Shown: positions 17,293 through 26,012, counted from the first letter of the stretch. The stretch: DNA of 64,000 nucleotides from Metabacillus litoralis (GCF_020524045.1 NZ_JAIVKL010000009.1:62001-126000); one strand, 5' to 3'. The notes: generated by a model not told the origin, from the sequence alone. Numbers and translations: made by a program.

Positions 17293-18969
17293 ATGATGAA
17301 ATTACGTAGTGATATGATTAAAAAAGGCTTTGACCGTGCACCTCATCGTAGCTTACTTCGTGCTGCAGGTGTAAAAGAAGAGGATTTTGGTAAACCGTTT
17401 ATTGCGGTTTGTAATTCATATATTGATATTGTACCTGGTCACGTACATTTACAAGAGTTTGGTAAAATCGTAAAAGATGCTATTCGTGAAGCTGGCGGAG
17501 TTCCGTTTGAGTTTAATACAATCGGTGTAGACGATGGGATTGCAATGGGCCATATTGGGATGCGCTATTCATTACCAAGTCGTGAAATCATTGCTGATTC
17601 AGTTGAAACAGTTGTATCTGCACACTGGTTTGATGGAATGGTGTGTATTCCTAACTGTGACAAAATCACTCCAGGTATGATGATGGCTGCATTACGTATT
17701 AACATTCCAACATTGTTTGTAAGTGGAGGCCCAATGAAGGCCGGTGTAACAAGTGATGGAAAGAAAATCTCGTTATCTTCTGTTTTTGAAGGAGTAGGTG
17801 CCTTTCAATCTGGTAATCTTGATGAAAAAGGTTTAACAGAGCTTGAGCAATTTGGTTGTCCAACTTGTGGATCATGCTCAGGTATGTTTACAGCAAACTC
17901 GATGAACTGTTTAGCAGAAGCACTTGGTTTAGCAATGCCTGGTAACGGAACAATTTTGGCTGTAGATCCAAAACGTAAAGAATTCGTTAGAGATTCTGCG
18001 AAACAATTAATGAATTTAATCAAAGATGACATTAAGCCAAGAGATATCGTTACAGAAAAAGCGATTGATAATGCATTTGCTCTTGATATGGCTCTAGGTG
18101 GCTCTACTAATACAGTTTTACACACATTAGCTTTAGCACATGAAGCTGAAATTGAGTACCCAATTCAACGGATAAATGAAGTAGCAGCTCGTGTGCCTCA
18201 TTTATCAAAGCTAGCACCAGCATCAGATCATCATATTGAGGATTTACATGAAGCGGGTGGAGTATCAGCTGCACTGTATGAATTATCAAAAAAAGAAGGA
18301 GCTCTTCATCTTGATACATTAACAGTTACAGGCAAAACATTAGGTGAAAACATTGCCGGCTGTGAGATACAAGATTATGAAGTTATCCGACCTATTGATA
18401 ATCCTCATACTGAAAAAGGTGGACTAGCTGTTTTATTCGGTAATCTTGCTCCTGATGGTGCGATTATTAAAACAGGTGGAGTGCAAAACGGAATTACGAG
18501 CCATGAAGGTCCAGCGATTGTATTTGAATCACAAGAAGAAGCGATCAGCGGTATTGCAAATGGAAAAGTAAAAGAAGGACATGTTGTGATTATCCGTTAT
18601 GAAGGACCAAAAGGTGGTCCAGGTATGCCGGAAATGCTTTCTCCAACTTCAATGATTGTTGGTATGGGATTAGGACCAAAAGTAGCACTTGTGACTGACG
18701 GTCGTTTTTCAGGTGCATCTCGTGGTTTATCAATTGGACATGCTTCACCTGAAGCTGCTGAAGGAGGTCCACTTGCATTCGTTGAAAATGGAGATCACGT
18801 TGTTATCGATATCGAAAATCGCACAATGGATGTACAGGTAGCCCAGGAAGATTGGGAAAAACGTAAAGCAAGCTGGAAAGGCTTTGAGCCAAAAGTGAAA
18901 AAAGGATATTTAGCTCGTTATTCTAAGCTTGTTACATCAGCAAGTACAGGCGGAGTAATGAAGATCTAA
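17293..18969 (+). CDS. ilvD: Dihydroxy-acid dehydratase
   Basis: IlvD catalyses the third step of valine and isoleucine synthesis, dehydrating 2,3-dihydroxy-3-methyl acids to 2-keto acids. The 558-residue length is standard. Iron-sulphur ligands are visible in NCDKITPG and [12 protein letters not shown], and GGSTNTVLH and GRFSGASRG are family motifs. Two ATGs are adjacent (17293 and 17296), with GGGAG just upstream. No other ilv or leu gene is near, so it is a stand-alone gene as in B. subtilis. A terminator follows at 19020. Confidence 0.97.
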   Translation: MMKLRSDMIKKGFDRAPHRSLLRAAGVKEEDFGKPFIAVCNSYIDIVPGHVHLQEFGKIVKDAIREAGGVPFEFNTIGVDDGIAMGHIGMRYSLPSREIIADSVETVVSAHWFDGMVCIPNCDKITPGMMMAALRINIPTLFVSGGPMKAGVTSDGKKISLSSVFEGVGAFQSGNLDEKGLTELEQFGCPTCGSCSGMFTANSMNCLAEALGLAMPGNGTILAVDPKRKEFVRDSAKQLMNLIKDDIKPRDIVTEKAIDNAFALDMALGGSTNTVLHTLALAHEAEIEYPIQRINEVAARVPHLSKLAPASDHHIEDLHEAGGVSAALYELSKKEGALHLDTLTVTGKTLGENIAGCEIQDYEVIRPIDNPHTEKGGLAVLFGNLAPDGAIIKTGGVQNGITSHEGPAIVFESQEEAISGIANGKVKEGHVVIIRYEGPKGGPGMPEMLSPTSMIVGMGLGPKVALVTDGRFSGASRGLSIGHASPEAAEGGPLAFVENGDHVVIDIENRTMDVQVAQEDWEKRKASWKGFEPKVKKGYLARYSKLVTSASTGGVMKI

Positions 18970-19019
18970 GGTTTACTTATAGAAATATACCCATTCGAAA
19001 CACATTTGATGGTTTCAGA

Positions 19020-19069
19020 GGCTAACTCGATAAAGTCGTGAAACAACGACTTTTTGAGTTAGCCTTTTT
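19020..19069 (+). terminator. Terminator of ilvD
   Basis: Outer stem GGCTAACTC / GAGTTAGCC and inner stem AAGTCGT / ACGACTT, followed by TTTTTG. Confidence 0.9.
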
Positions 19070-19164
19070 GCTTAGATAAGCGCTTGGACATTTCACTTCA
19101 GTGCCTCGTTGAGATCAAGGCAAACATCCATGACCGTTTGATTTTAATAGAGAACTAAGGCAGA

Positions 19165-19193
19165 AAGCAATCTAAATTAGGTTGCTTTTTTTT
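19165..19193 (+). terminator. Second terminator-like hairpin after ilvD
   Basis: AAGCAATCT pairs with AGGTTGCTT (one wobble or mismatch), followed by a run of T. It lies 100 bp after the first terminator and before the next gene. Confidence 0.6.
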
Positions 19194-19294
19194 ACTACAA
19201 AAAAATTTTGATTTTTAAAAATATTTATATTTACAAGTACAAGATCTTTACCTTATAATCCTCATAAGAATACTAGGGATTGAGGTATGTGGAA

Positions 19295-20173
19295 ATGAAT
19301 AAATTAATTATCTTTTCGATTATTGGATTTTTGGCACAGCTTGTTGATGGTTCATTAGGTATGGGATTTGGTGCAACGTCCGCTTCATTGTTATTAATGT
19401 TTGGTATTGCTCCTGCAGTTGCTTCAGCATCAATTCATATGGCGGAAATTGTTACTTCGGCAGCTTCAGGTGCATCACATTTGTGGTATAGAAATGTTGA
19501 TAAAAATATATTGATTAAATTAACTATACCTGGAGCAATAAGTGCCTTTGTAGGAGCAGCATTTCTTAGCAACATTCCAGGTGATATAATCAAACCATTT
19601 ATATCCATTTTCTTAATTATTTTAGGGTTTTATATCATCATCCGTTTCCTTTTCTTTAATCATGTGTCATCATCAATAAAGCAATCGCCAACCCTTTCGA
19701 AAAGATTTTTAACTCCACTTGGTATGATAGGTGGATTTTTCGATGCAGTAGGAGGTGGAGGGTGGGGACCTATTACGACTCCAATATTGATTGCTCGAAA
19801 AGGAATTTCACCTAAAAAGGTGATAGGGACAGTTAGCACAAGTGAATTCGCAGTTGCTGTTTCTGCTACACTAGGTTTTATATTATTTCTTGGTTTGGAA
19901 CAATTAAATTGGCAATGGGTAATAGCTTTTATGATAGGTGGGGTAGTTGCAGCACCAATAGCAGCTTGGCTTGTACGTATCGTTCCTACTTACTTATTAG
20001 GAGTTTTAGTTGGTGGATTAATTATCCTTACCAATTCAATGACGATTATTAAATCACTCTCATTGTCAGTTTCATTGTCATTGTTCACCTATGCTTTAAT
20101 TATTGTTCTATGGATGGTTTCAATCTGGTATCAAATAAAAAACAGAAAACGGTTTATTGCTGTTGAAGAATAA
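19295..20173 (+). CDS. TauE/SafE-family sulfite or organosulfonate exporter
   Basis: This is an eight-helix membrane protein of about 292 residues. Each half starts with the family motif: VDGSLGMGFG at about residue 15 and FDAVGGGGWGP at about 153. These glycine-rich repeats define the TauE/SafE (DUF81) family, which moves sulfite, sulfoacetate or other small anions. The ATG at 19295 is 8 nt after GAGGT; a TTG at 19280 gives five extra residues but has no ribosome binding site. No sulfur-metabolism gene is adjacent, so the substrate is not predictable. Confidence 0.85.
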   Translation: MNKLIIFSIIGFLAQLVDGSLGMGFGATSASLLLMFGIAPAVASASIHMAEIVTSAASGASHLWYRNVDKNILIKLTIPGAISAFVGAAFLSNIPGDIIKPFISIFLIILGFYIIIRFLFFNHVSSSIKQSPTLSKRFLTPLGMIGGFFDAVGGGGWGPITTPILIARKGISPKKVIGTVSTSEFAVAVSATLGFILFLGLEQLNWQWVIAFMIGGVVAAPIAAWLVRIVPTYLLGVLVGGLIILTNSMTIIKSLSLSVSLSLFTYALIIVLWMVSIWYQIKNRKRFIAVEE

Positions 20174-20360
20174 ACTACACAACTGTTAAAACGACATCTT
20201 ACTTATAAATTTAATAACATTTCTTCATAGAAAGATAGAACAAGCAAGAAAATGACATCTCCCATTGGATATTTATGTTAAAATATTATAAGGTTTTTAT
20301 AAGAGAAACAATTAAAAAACAAATTAAAACTAAGATAAGTCATTTAATGATCATACTTAA

Positions 20361-20551
20361 AGGGGGTGCTTACATTATGGAGAATCACATAAGATTGTCT
20401 GGTACTTCTTCCACTCATGCAAAGCCTATTATTAGAAAGGCGATCCTTTGCATGGGGCGAATGATTTAATATGTATCGCTGAACGAACTTTTCTAATATT
20501 TTGGCTTTGCACCTTATTTTTCAAAATATAAATAAGGAGCGAGCAAAAGTG
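20361..20551 (+). promoter_or_regulatory. Leader RNA with mutually exclusive hairpins and RBS sequestration
   Basis: Segment A (20416-20438) lies in the leader-peptide frame. Its 5' part CATGCAAAG pairs with CTTTGCATG at 20446-20454. Alternatively, A pairs by two 9-bp stems (TGCAAAGCC and TATTAGAAA) with segment C at 20490-20511. A further perfect 8-bp hairpin, CCTTATTT (20512) with AAATAAGG (20530-20537), buries the AAGGAG of the next gene. This layout is typical of translational attenuators controlled by ribosome stalling on a leader peptide. The inducing signal is unknown. Confidence 0.6.
20377..20469 (+). CDS. Candidate 30-residue leader peptide
   Basis: The frame reads MENHIRLSGTSSTHAKPIIR and then ten more residues ending CMGRMI. 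It has a very strong ribosome binding site (AGGGGGTG, 8 nt before ATG). Its codons overlap hairpin segment A, and it stops 80 bp before the CD3324-like gene. Similar short frames precede antibiotic-inducible genes in Gram-positive bacteria. The peptide matches no leader I know; a small independent protein is the alternative. Confidence 0.55.
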   Translation: MENHIRLSGTSSTHAKPIIRKAILCMGRMI

Positions 20552-20818
20552 AAATATATGAATGCGAATAAAGTTTTACCAGGAAAGCTACTCATGGAAA
20601 TTCAAAAATATGTCCAAGGTGAAACCATTTACATCCCCAAAACAGAAACACAGTATCAAAAGTGGGGAACTTCAAGTGGTGGACGACAGTTGCTTGATTT
20701 GCGTAATGCTACGATCCGAAATTCTTTTATAAGTGGCAGTAGTATTCAACAACTTGCTGAGGAATATCACCTTTCAACTGAAACAATTAAGAAAATTGTT
20801 TATACATCAAAAAAGTAA
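20549..20818 (+). CDS. CD3324-family small helix-turn-helix protein
   Basis: The protein has 89 residues from the GTG at 20549 (AAGGAG 9 nt upstream). Its N-terminal half is MKYMNANKVLPGKLLMEIQK-like, followed by VQGETIYIP. The C-terminal half RNSFISGSSIQQLAEEYHLS plus TETIKKIVY is a Mor/sigma-type helix-turn-helix. This agrees with the small CD3324 family of putative transcriptional regulators found in Firmicutes; its targets are not established. The upstream leader suggests expression is inducible. The ribosome binding site is inside a hairpin. A terminator follows at once and separates it from the FusB-like gene. Confidence 0.7.
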   Translation: MKYMNANKVLPGKLLMEIQKYVQGETIYIPKTETQYQKWGTSSGGRQLLDLRNATIRNSFISGSSIQQLAEEYHLSTETIKKIVYTSKK

Positions 20819-20820
20819 AA

Positions 20821-20857
20821 AACACTGGTGGAATTTTTCCATCAGTGTTTTTTTTGT
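20821..20857 (+). terminator. Terminator of the CD3324-like gene
   Basis: A 13-bp stem (AACACTGGTGGAA / TTCCATCAGTGTT, one G-T) is followed by nine T residues. Confidence 0.92.
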
Positions 20858-20865
20858 AAAGGCTT

Positions 20866-20973
20866 ATGTTATGTAAAAAACGTTTCTAACTCATTCTTTC
20901 CCTTTTAGAAACGAGTGATATTTCTTAAAATATGGATAAAGAAATATCATCAAAGTAATAGGAGAGACATGGG
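20866..20973 (+). promoter_or_regulatory. Structured leader of the FusB-like gene
   Basis: Hairpin 1 is a perfect 9-bp stem, CGTTTCTAA (20881) with TTAGAAACG (20905). Hairpin 2 is a perfect 11-bp stem, TGATATTTCTT (20916) with AAGAAATATCA (20939), ending 10 nt before the ribosome binding site. A seven-codon frame MLCKKRF (20866-20889) stops exactly at the end of the 5' arm of hairpin 1. A second eight-codon frame (20932-20958) covers the 3' arm of hairpin 2. This looks like a regulated leader; the ribosome binding sites of the mini-frames are weak. Confidence 0.45.
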
Positions 20974-21624
20974 ATGGTTGAAAAATTTATTAAAAATGAA
21001 GAATTGAATTTTATAAAAAAGCAAATTTTTTTAATTAAAGACAGCTCGAAAAAGAATGTACCCCAAAATGTCATGCATTCTGTAATAGACTTGGCTAATG
21101 CTAATATTTTGGCTCTCTTTCCAAAGGCTTCTGTTAATCAACAAGAGTTATTGGACCTATCAAGGCTTAAAACAGATGACGAATATGATCAATATCTCGA
21201 GCATCTTTCAAATTTTGTCCAGCCATTTCCAACAATCACTGAGCAGCAACTTAAAAAAATGTTTCCAAAAAATAAAAAGCTAAAGCTGCCAGATTTATCG
21301 AAAGTAGATCACACTCTGTTAACTTATTTAAGTTGGACTGATATAAGGTCAAATAAAAAATTCATTGTATATGAGTTGGAAGGAAAAATGGTTGGCATTG
21401 AATGTACATTTTCACCGAATAGCAAAAAAAATATATGTTCCTTCTGCAATAGTTTTGGTGAGGTTTCCTTCTTTTCTGTTGTAACAAAAGCGAAAAATTC
21501 GAAGAATCCTGACTATTATAAGTCAATTGGAAACCTTATTTGTAAAGATAGCAGTGAATGCAATAAAAAAATAACCAATGTTGATTATTTAAGAACAGTT
21601 ATAAAAGATTCACTAGGAAGATAA
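20974..21624 (+). CDS. FusB/FusC-family elongation factor G-binding protein
   Basis: At 216 residues the protein matches FusB-type EF-G-binding proteins. The N-terminal part (about 1-85) is helical. The C-terminal part carries a four-cysteine zinc finger with Cys155, Cys158, Cys190 and Cys196 (ICSFCN...LICKDSSECNK). In staphylococci such proteins free EF-G from ribosomes stalled by fusidic acid. Chromosomal homologues in Bacillus are less studied and may handle EF-G on stalled ribosomes generally. TAGGAGA lies 8 nt before the ATG. It is monocistronic and preceded by the structured leader at 20866. Confidence 0.82.
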   Translation: MVEKFIKNEELNFIKKQIFLIKDSSKKNVPQNVMHSVIDLANANILALFPKASVNQQELLDLSRLKTDDEYDQYLEHLSNFVQPFPTITEQQLKKMFPKNKKLKLPDLSKVDHTLLTYLSWTDIRSNKKFIVYELEGKMVGIECTFSPNSKKNICSFCNSFGEVSFFSVVTKAKNSKNPDYYKSIGNLICKDSSECNKKITNVDYLRTVIKDSLGR

Positions 21625-21721
21625 AGTCATTTTAAAGGAGATTTTTAAGATTCAATGAAGAGTTGAAAGAGGAAGAGGAGTACATCTAACTTAACGTGAG
21701 TGATTGTTAATGTAATTATTA

Positions 21722-21806
21722 GTTCGTTCCATTGCGCTACAGACACTCGCTTTCCTCTACCTCCCGTAGGTGCCCTAGTGTCTTCCGCTCCATTCCACTA
21801 GCTCTT
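21722..21806 (-). repeat. Decayed Bacillaceae intergenic repeat
   Basis: It contains GTTCCATTGCGCTACAGACA, CTCGCTTTCC, CTCCCGTAGG and TGTCTTCCGCTCCATTCCAC. This matches the common Bacillus repeat ending in GTGTCTTCCGCTCC, in the orientation opposite to the copy at 16975. Confidence 0.5.
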
Positions 21807-21850
21807 AAAATAGTTTACAAAATCAATAATCTATTGAAGACAGCAAATAA

Positions 21851-21907
21851 AAACCCGAATTATTAGGCAAATGATTAATTGAAATAATCACCTAATAATT
21901 CGGGTTT
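21851..21907. terminator. Bidirectional terminator between fusB-like gene and natB
   Basis: A perfect 17-bp stem (AAACCCGAATTATTAGG / CCTAATAATTCGGGTTT) lies between convergent genes. Confidence 0.88.
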
Positions 21908-21979
21908 AACATTAGCTTAACTACTTATGTCCCAGCCTCTTCAATAAATAAATTCGGAAATTGATTTTTACAAAACGTA

Positions 21980-23146
21980 TTACGACTTCCCAAGAACCCA
22001 TTTGCTTTTCATAAACATTGCATAAGCAACAACGAAAGTAATAATGATGAATACAATTGAGCTTCCTACTACGAGGAGAATACTAGTCACATCATAAATG
22101 CCATAAATCAATTGCTTAATAAGCGCATAAATGTTTAAGAAAGGAATCATGAAGTGTGTTGAATTTAGTTCTGTTACTGATACGCCAATTAGTACAAAGT
22201 AAGGAACCATCGCTAAAGTAGTAATTGGTGAAATATAATTTTGTGCTTCTTTTAAGTTGTTTGCTAAAAGGCTAATGATCATCTGGATGCTTGAGATGAG
22301 TAGTGCAAAGAAAATAATTCCGACTAATAAACTTACTGTGAAAAAGCCAATATTTTTATCTAATTGTAGAGCGTCAGCAAGACGTTCTGTAAATAAATTA
22401 ACGCCAACAATAAATGTGATACAAGAGAAGATCCCGCTTATCATACTTAATGTGGAAATCGTCATCCATTTACCTACAATGATATGAAAGCGATTGACTG
22501 GTGTCATTAACAAAGCTTCCATTGTTTTTCGTTCCTTTTCACCAGCAAATAAATCATTTGCTGCAGGTAAACCTCCCATTAATACTGCCAAAACAATAAT
22601 TAATTGTGCGAATATAGAGATCATATAAAGGGACATATCGTCGCCTTCGCTAATACTTTCTATGTTGATTTGAAATGGTTCAATTGTTAATGGATCAATA
22701 TTGTTATCAGCTAAACGCTGAGCTATATAGTCTTGCTTTTTAATTGTTAATACATTCGAAATCAAGTCTTGAGTTGTTCCTCCTTTTGTACTTGTCGGAT
22801 CTGCTAAAACACGAATGCTTGGCATTTGGTTGTTTTCTAACTTGTTAATAAAATCAGCATCTGCGATAAAGGCAACAAGAGCTTCTCCATCTTTAACTAC
22901 TTTAACAGGATCTTCAACAAGCTCAACCTCAAGCTCCTTCAATTCCTGTAACCAGCTAATGACTACTGGATCTGAGTTACTATCAACTGCAACCGTTACT
23001 TGCTCCACTTGATCATTCATCATTACGTTTTCTAAGAAAAACAATAAACCAACATTGAATAAAATCGGTAATAATACACTTAGAAAAATGGTTTTACGAT
23101 CACGTACAGAATCTTTTAGCTCTTTAATGAATACCTGCCATGTCAT
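21980..23146 (-). CDS. natB: NatB-like ABC sodium exporter permease
   Basis: This is an ABC-2 type permease of 388 residues. There is one membrane helix near the N-terminus (about 20-40) and a large extracytoplasmic domain (about 45-175). A five- to six-helix membrane part (about 178-380) follows, with AGEKERKTMEALLMTPV in the first cytoplasmic loop, typical of ABC-2 permeases. Its start overlaps the ATPase stop (4 bp). The set natA, natB and divergent LytTR-type regulators corresponds to the B. subtilis Na+ extrusion system. Sodium as substrate is inferred from that homology. Confidence 0.85.
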   Translation of the reverse strand: MTWQVFIKELKDSVRDRKTIFLSVLLPILFNVGLLFFLENVMMNDQVEQVTVAVDSNSDPVVISWLQELKELEVELVEDPVKVVKDGEALVAFIADADFINKLENNQMPSIRVLADPTSTKGGTTQDLISNVLTIKKQDYIAQRLADNNIDPLTIEPFQINIESISEGDDMSLYMISIFAQLIIVLAVLMGGLPAANDLFAGEKERKTMEALLMTPVNRFHIIVGKWMTISTLSMISGIFSCITFIVGVNLFTERLADALQLDKNIGFFTVSLLVGIIFFALLISSIQMIISLLANNLKEAQNYISPITTLAMVPYFVLIGVSVTELNSTHFMIPFLNIYALIKQLIYGIYDVTSILLVVGSSIVFIIITFVVAYAMFMKSKWVLGKS

Positions 23147-23886
23147 GATAAATTCCCCCTAACAATACGAGACATAAAGATATAATTTAAATCATCACTT
23201 TCTTCTTGACGATATAATTCTTCAGTTGAGCCATTATAGATCATTTCTCCTTTATGGATCATAATGATCGACTCACAAAGCTGTTTCACTTCCTCCATAA
23301 TGTGACTGGAGAAAATGATTGTTTTTCCTTCTTTACGAAGCTGATGAATGAGTTCACGAAACATATTTGCTGACGTAATATCTAACCCTGTTGTTGGTTC
23401 ATCTAATAAGATAATCTCTGGATTGTGAATAAGGGTTCTAGCAATGGTGACCTTTTGGCGCATTCCTTTTGAAAAGCCTCCGACTCTACGGTCCAAGTAA
23501 TCTTTCATTCCAAAACGAACAGCTAAATAGTCAATTCTCGTTTTTGTTTCATGTTTGCTTATTCCATGAAGCTTAGCAAAATAACTAAGGTTTTCACGAG
23601 CAGTCAATCTGTCATAAAGACCTGTTTCACTTCCAAATAACACACCAATTCTTCCTTTTATTTTCATAGGCTCTTGATGAATATTAATTCCATCTATGAA
23701 AATATTACCTGCTGAAGGCTCTAATATAGTTGATATCATTCTTAACAATGTTGTTTTCCCAGCGCCATTTTCTCCTAAAAGACCAACAACCTCACCTTTT
23801 TTGATTTGAAACGAAACATCTTTCACTGCTTCAATTGTCTTCTTTTTATCTTGAAAGGATCTTGAAACATGTTGAATATCAATCAT
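23143..23886 (-). CDS. natA: NatA-like ABC transporter ATPase
   Basis: The 247-residue nucleotide-binding subunit has Walker A GENGAGKT, signature FSKGMRQK and Walker B LLDEPTTGLD, all intact. Together with NatB it would form an ATP-driven sodium exporter. The ribosome binding site AAAGGAGGAA stands just before the ATG. The gene is first in its operon and divergent from natR. The 160-bp intergenic region contains two direct repeats suited to a LytTR response regulator. Confidence 0.88.
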   Translation of the reverse strand: MIDIQHVSRSFQDKKKTIEAVKDVSFQIKKGEVVGLLGENGAGKTTLLRMISTILEPSAGNIFIDGINIHQEPMKIKGRIGVLFGSETGLYDRLTARENLSYFAKLHGISKHETKTRIDYLAVRFGMKDYLDRRVGGFSKGMRQKVTIARTLIHNPEIILLDEPTTGLDITSANMFRELIHQLRKEGKTIIFSSHIMEEVKQLCESIIMIHKGEMIYNGSTEELYRQEESDDLNYIFMSRIVRGNLS

Positions 23887-23953
23887 CCTAATTCCTCCTT
23901 TTAGTTTGCTTCTGAATTAATCATAAGTAATTTTTGGTATGAAAACACCGAAG

Positions 23954-23988
23954 TTGTCGTGAAACATCCTTTTTTTGTCGCGAAAATG
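23954..23988. promoter_or_regulatory. Paired LytTR-type direct repeats
   Basis: TTGTCGTGAAACAT (23954-23967) and TTGTCGCGAAAATG (23975-23988) are direct repeats 21 bp apart, two DNA turns, in the natA/natR divergent promoter region. LytTR regulators bind such tandem sites, so these are the best candidates for NatR binding and natAB activation. Confidence 0.7.
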
Positions 23989-24051
23989 CCAAATAGGATC
24001 ATGAACATGATAGAATATTGGTAAATTATTCAATGGAATGAGTGCGAAGGT

Positions 24052-24753
24052 ATGATAAAGATCGGGATTGTAGATGATCAGAAATATGATTTAGAAAAGC
24101 TTCACATTTCGCTCGAAAAGGAACCTCATATTCATATTGTTTTTTCGACGAACAGTTCTGAGGAAGCATATAAATTAATAAAAGAACAAAACATTGATCT
24201 GCTTATTACAGATATTGAGATGCCAAATTTATCTGGATATGAATTAGCAGATTTCATTCACAGCTATGCGATGGCCATTAAAGTTATTTTTGTTACAGGA
24301 CATAGTGGGTACGCAGTTCATGCATTTGAACTTGATGTGCTCGACTACATAATGAAGCCCTACTCAAAAGAGCGTTTATTAAAGGGAATAAATCGTCTTC
24401 AAAAAAATACAGAGGTGCTTGATAAAACAAAGCTCGTCTTAAAAAACAAATCTGAAATTTTTTTCATAGATAAAAAGAAAATTATATATATAGAAAGAAC
24501 AGGCAGATCTACAACGATTTATACAGATGAAGGTGAGTATTCAACATATCAAACGTTAAATGAGTTGGAGGTTGAATTATTAGGCTCACATTTTGTTCGT
24601 TCACATAGAGGGTTTATTATTAATATTCACTTTGTGAAGAATTTTTCTTTATATACAAAAAATTCATATACTGTGCATTTTCAAGGGACGAAAAACACAG
24701 CTATTATTACAAAAGCTCATCTTGATAAACTTCAAGATCAGTTTTATAACTAG
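24052..24753 (+). CDS. natR: LytTR-family response regulator NatR
   Basis: The 233-residue protein has a receiver domain (about 1-120) with the phospho-accepting Asp in LLITDIEMPN and Lys in DYIMKPYSKERL. A LytTR DNA-binding domain follows (about 135-232: IYIERTGRSTTIYT, FVRSHRGFIIN). Length equals B. subtilis NatR, and the gene lies beside natAB and in front of its kinase. It should activate natAB in response to the kinase signal through the direct repeats at 23954. Confidence 0.88.
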   Translation: MIKIGIVDDQKYDLEKLHISLEKEPHIHIVFSTNSSEEAYKLIKEQNIDLLITDIEMPNLSGYELADFIHSYAMAIKVIFVTGHSGYAVHAFELDVLDYIMKPYSKERLLKGINRLQKNTEVLDKTKLVLKNKSEIFFIDKKKIIYIERTGRSTTIYTDEGEYSTYQTLNELEVELLGSHFVRSHRGFIINIHFVKNFSLYTKNSYTVHFQGTKNTAIITKAHLDKLQDQFYN

Positions 24754-24765
24754 GGGAATGGAAAA

Positions 24766-25761
24766 GTGAAGCATAATCTTTCATTTGTTTTTATCATACT
24801 GAGTCATTTACTTGCTATAAGTAAAGTTATATACGATCAATCATTACTAATGACATCATTATTTTTAATTACCTATTTTGCTTTGTTCATTTTTCTTCGC
24901 AAAGATATAAAGTTACTTGCTGATTCTTTTTCATCATTATATGTGAAGAAGAAATTAAGTTTTTCTTTTCTCACACAATTGATTTTTTTGGTGATTATTA
25001 TGACAACAACGCAAATCACTTCGCAAATTTTAGCGTTAGTAGGAATAATCGTATGTGAAGTTACGCGAATGAAACAACTACCAGTAAAAATAAGTGAAAA
25101 AAATGCAAATAAACATTTAATTGCCAAGATTGAAGAAATGGACCAGCATTTTCTAAAGATCAGAGCACAACGACACGACTTTCTAAAGCATGTTCATGTG
25201 TTAGATCATTTACTTCAGAAAGATACAAATGCCAAAGCACAACAGTATTTTAATGAGCTATTAAGTGAGTATGAGGAAGTGAATAGTACGATAAAAGGGG
25301 AAGAACTGCATGTTTCCTCGCTTCTGATGAGACAAAAAATAATAGCAGAACGCAATGGGGTAAACATTGCATATCGTTTAGATACACCTATTTCATTCAT
25401 CCCAATGAGTATGACAGCACAAGTACAATTGATAACGAATTTGCTAGAAAATGCGATAGAAGCAGCAATGAGCTATCAATCTCGTTTCGGTCAGTCAACG
25501 GTTATTCTTGAAACAGAAACACATGGCGGAATTTATTTATTAAAGCTTACAAATAGTGCATTTTTTGATGATAAAAAACAGTTAGATACACTTTTTGAAC
25601 AATTTGGTCACACAACGAAAAAAGGAAATCATCAAGGTATTGGAACATATATTATTAAAAATTTAGTTGAAAATCATCGTGGAAGGCTTAATTTTCACTA
25701 TGATAAAGATAAACTGACAATTAAGATTAAATTACCTATAGTAAAGAGCGCTGCGAACTAG
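24766..25761 (+). CDS. natK: Sensor histidine kinase NatK
   Basis: This 331-residue kinase starts with about four membrane helices (about 5-105). The dimerisation/phosphorylation region is RAQRHDFLKHVHVLDHL, with the His in the RHDFxxH form typical of HPK10 kinases such as AgrC and NatK. The GHKL ATPase domain (about 215-325) has NLLENAIEAA (N box) and GIGTYIIKNL (G box). The start is a GTG at 24766 with GGGGAA upstream, 12 bp after natR. It is the partner of NatR; the signal is not known from sequence. Confidence 0.85.
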   Translation: MKHNLSFVFIILSHLLAISKVIYDQSLLMTSLFLITYFALFIFLRKDIKLLADSFSSLYVKKKLSFSFLTQLIFLVIIMTTTQITSQILALVGIIVCEVTRMKQLPVKISEKNANKHLIAKIEEMDQHFLKIRAQRHDFLKHVHVLDHLLQKDTNAKAQQYFNELLSEYEEVNSTIKGEELHVSSLLMRQKIIAERNGVNIAYRLDTPISFIPMSMTAQVQLITNLLENAIEAAMSYQSRFGQSTVILETETHGGIYLLKLTNSAFFDDKKQLDTLFEQFGHTTKKGNHQGIGTYIIKNLVENHRGRLNFHYDKDKLTIKIKLPIVKSAAN

Positions 25762-25808
25762 GGTTTCGGTGTATATTCCACTCTGTGACAGTTTAGGTGA
25801 TTTTTATT

Positions 25809-25955
25809 AAGGCTGTTTTCACAAACTTTGTTGCTTATAAATACCCGAAGAAATCAGCATTATATTAAGTCAAGTTGCATTTTTTCTTCATAAAACAGTA
25901 GCCTTTATGCGATAATACACTGTTTCTCCTACATATTTTTGTAACATATGAGCTT
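25809..25955 (+). repeat. Candidate MITE copy, right end decayed
   Basis: Left end AAGGCTGTTTTCACAAACTT, then TACCCGAAGAAATCAGCA, TTTTTTCTTCATAA and CCTTTATGCGATAA, as in the copies at 10256 and 46650. The right inverted-repeat end is not recognisable. Confidence 0.65.
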
Positions 25956-25965
25956 TAACTAAAAC

Positions 25966-26012
25966 CACAAAAAACAACAAATTGAAATCTTAATACCCTG
26001 TTGTTTTTTGTG
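25966..26012. terminator. Bidirectional terminator
   Basis: A perfect 13-bp stem (CACAAAAAACAAC / GTTGTTTTTTGTG) followed by T-rich sequence on both strands lies between natK and the minus-strand gene, overlapping the 3' end of the latter. Confidence 0.75.

Noticed and set aside
20275-20376. Upstream extension of the leader-peptide frame
   Set aside because: The longer frame lacks a ribosome binding site, while AGGGGGTG is placed ideally for the ATG at 20377.
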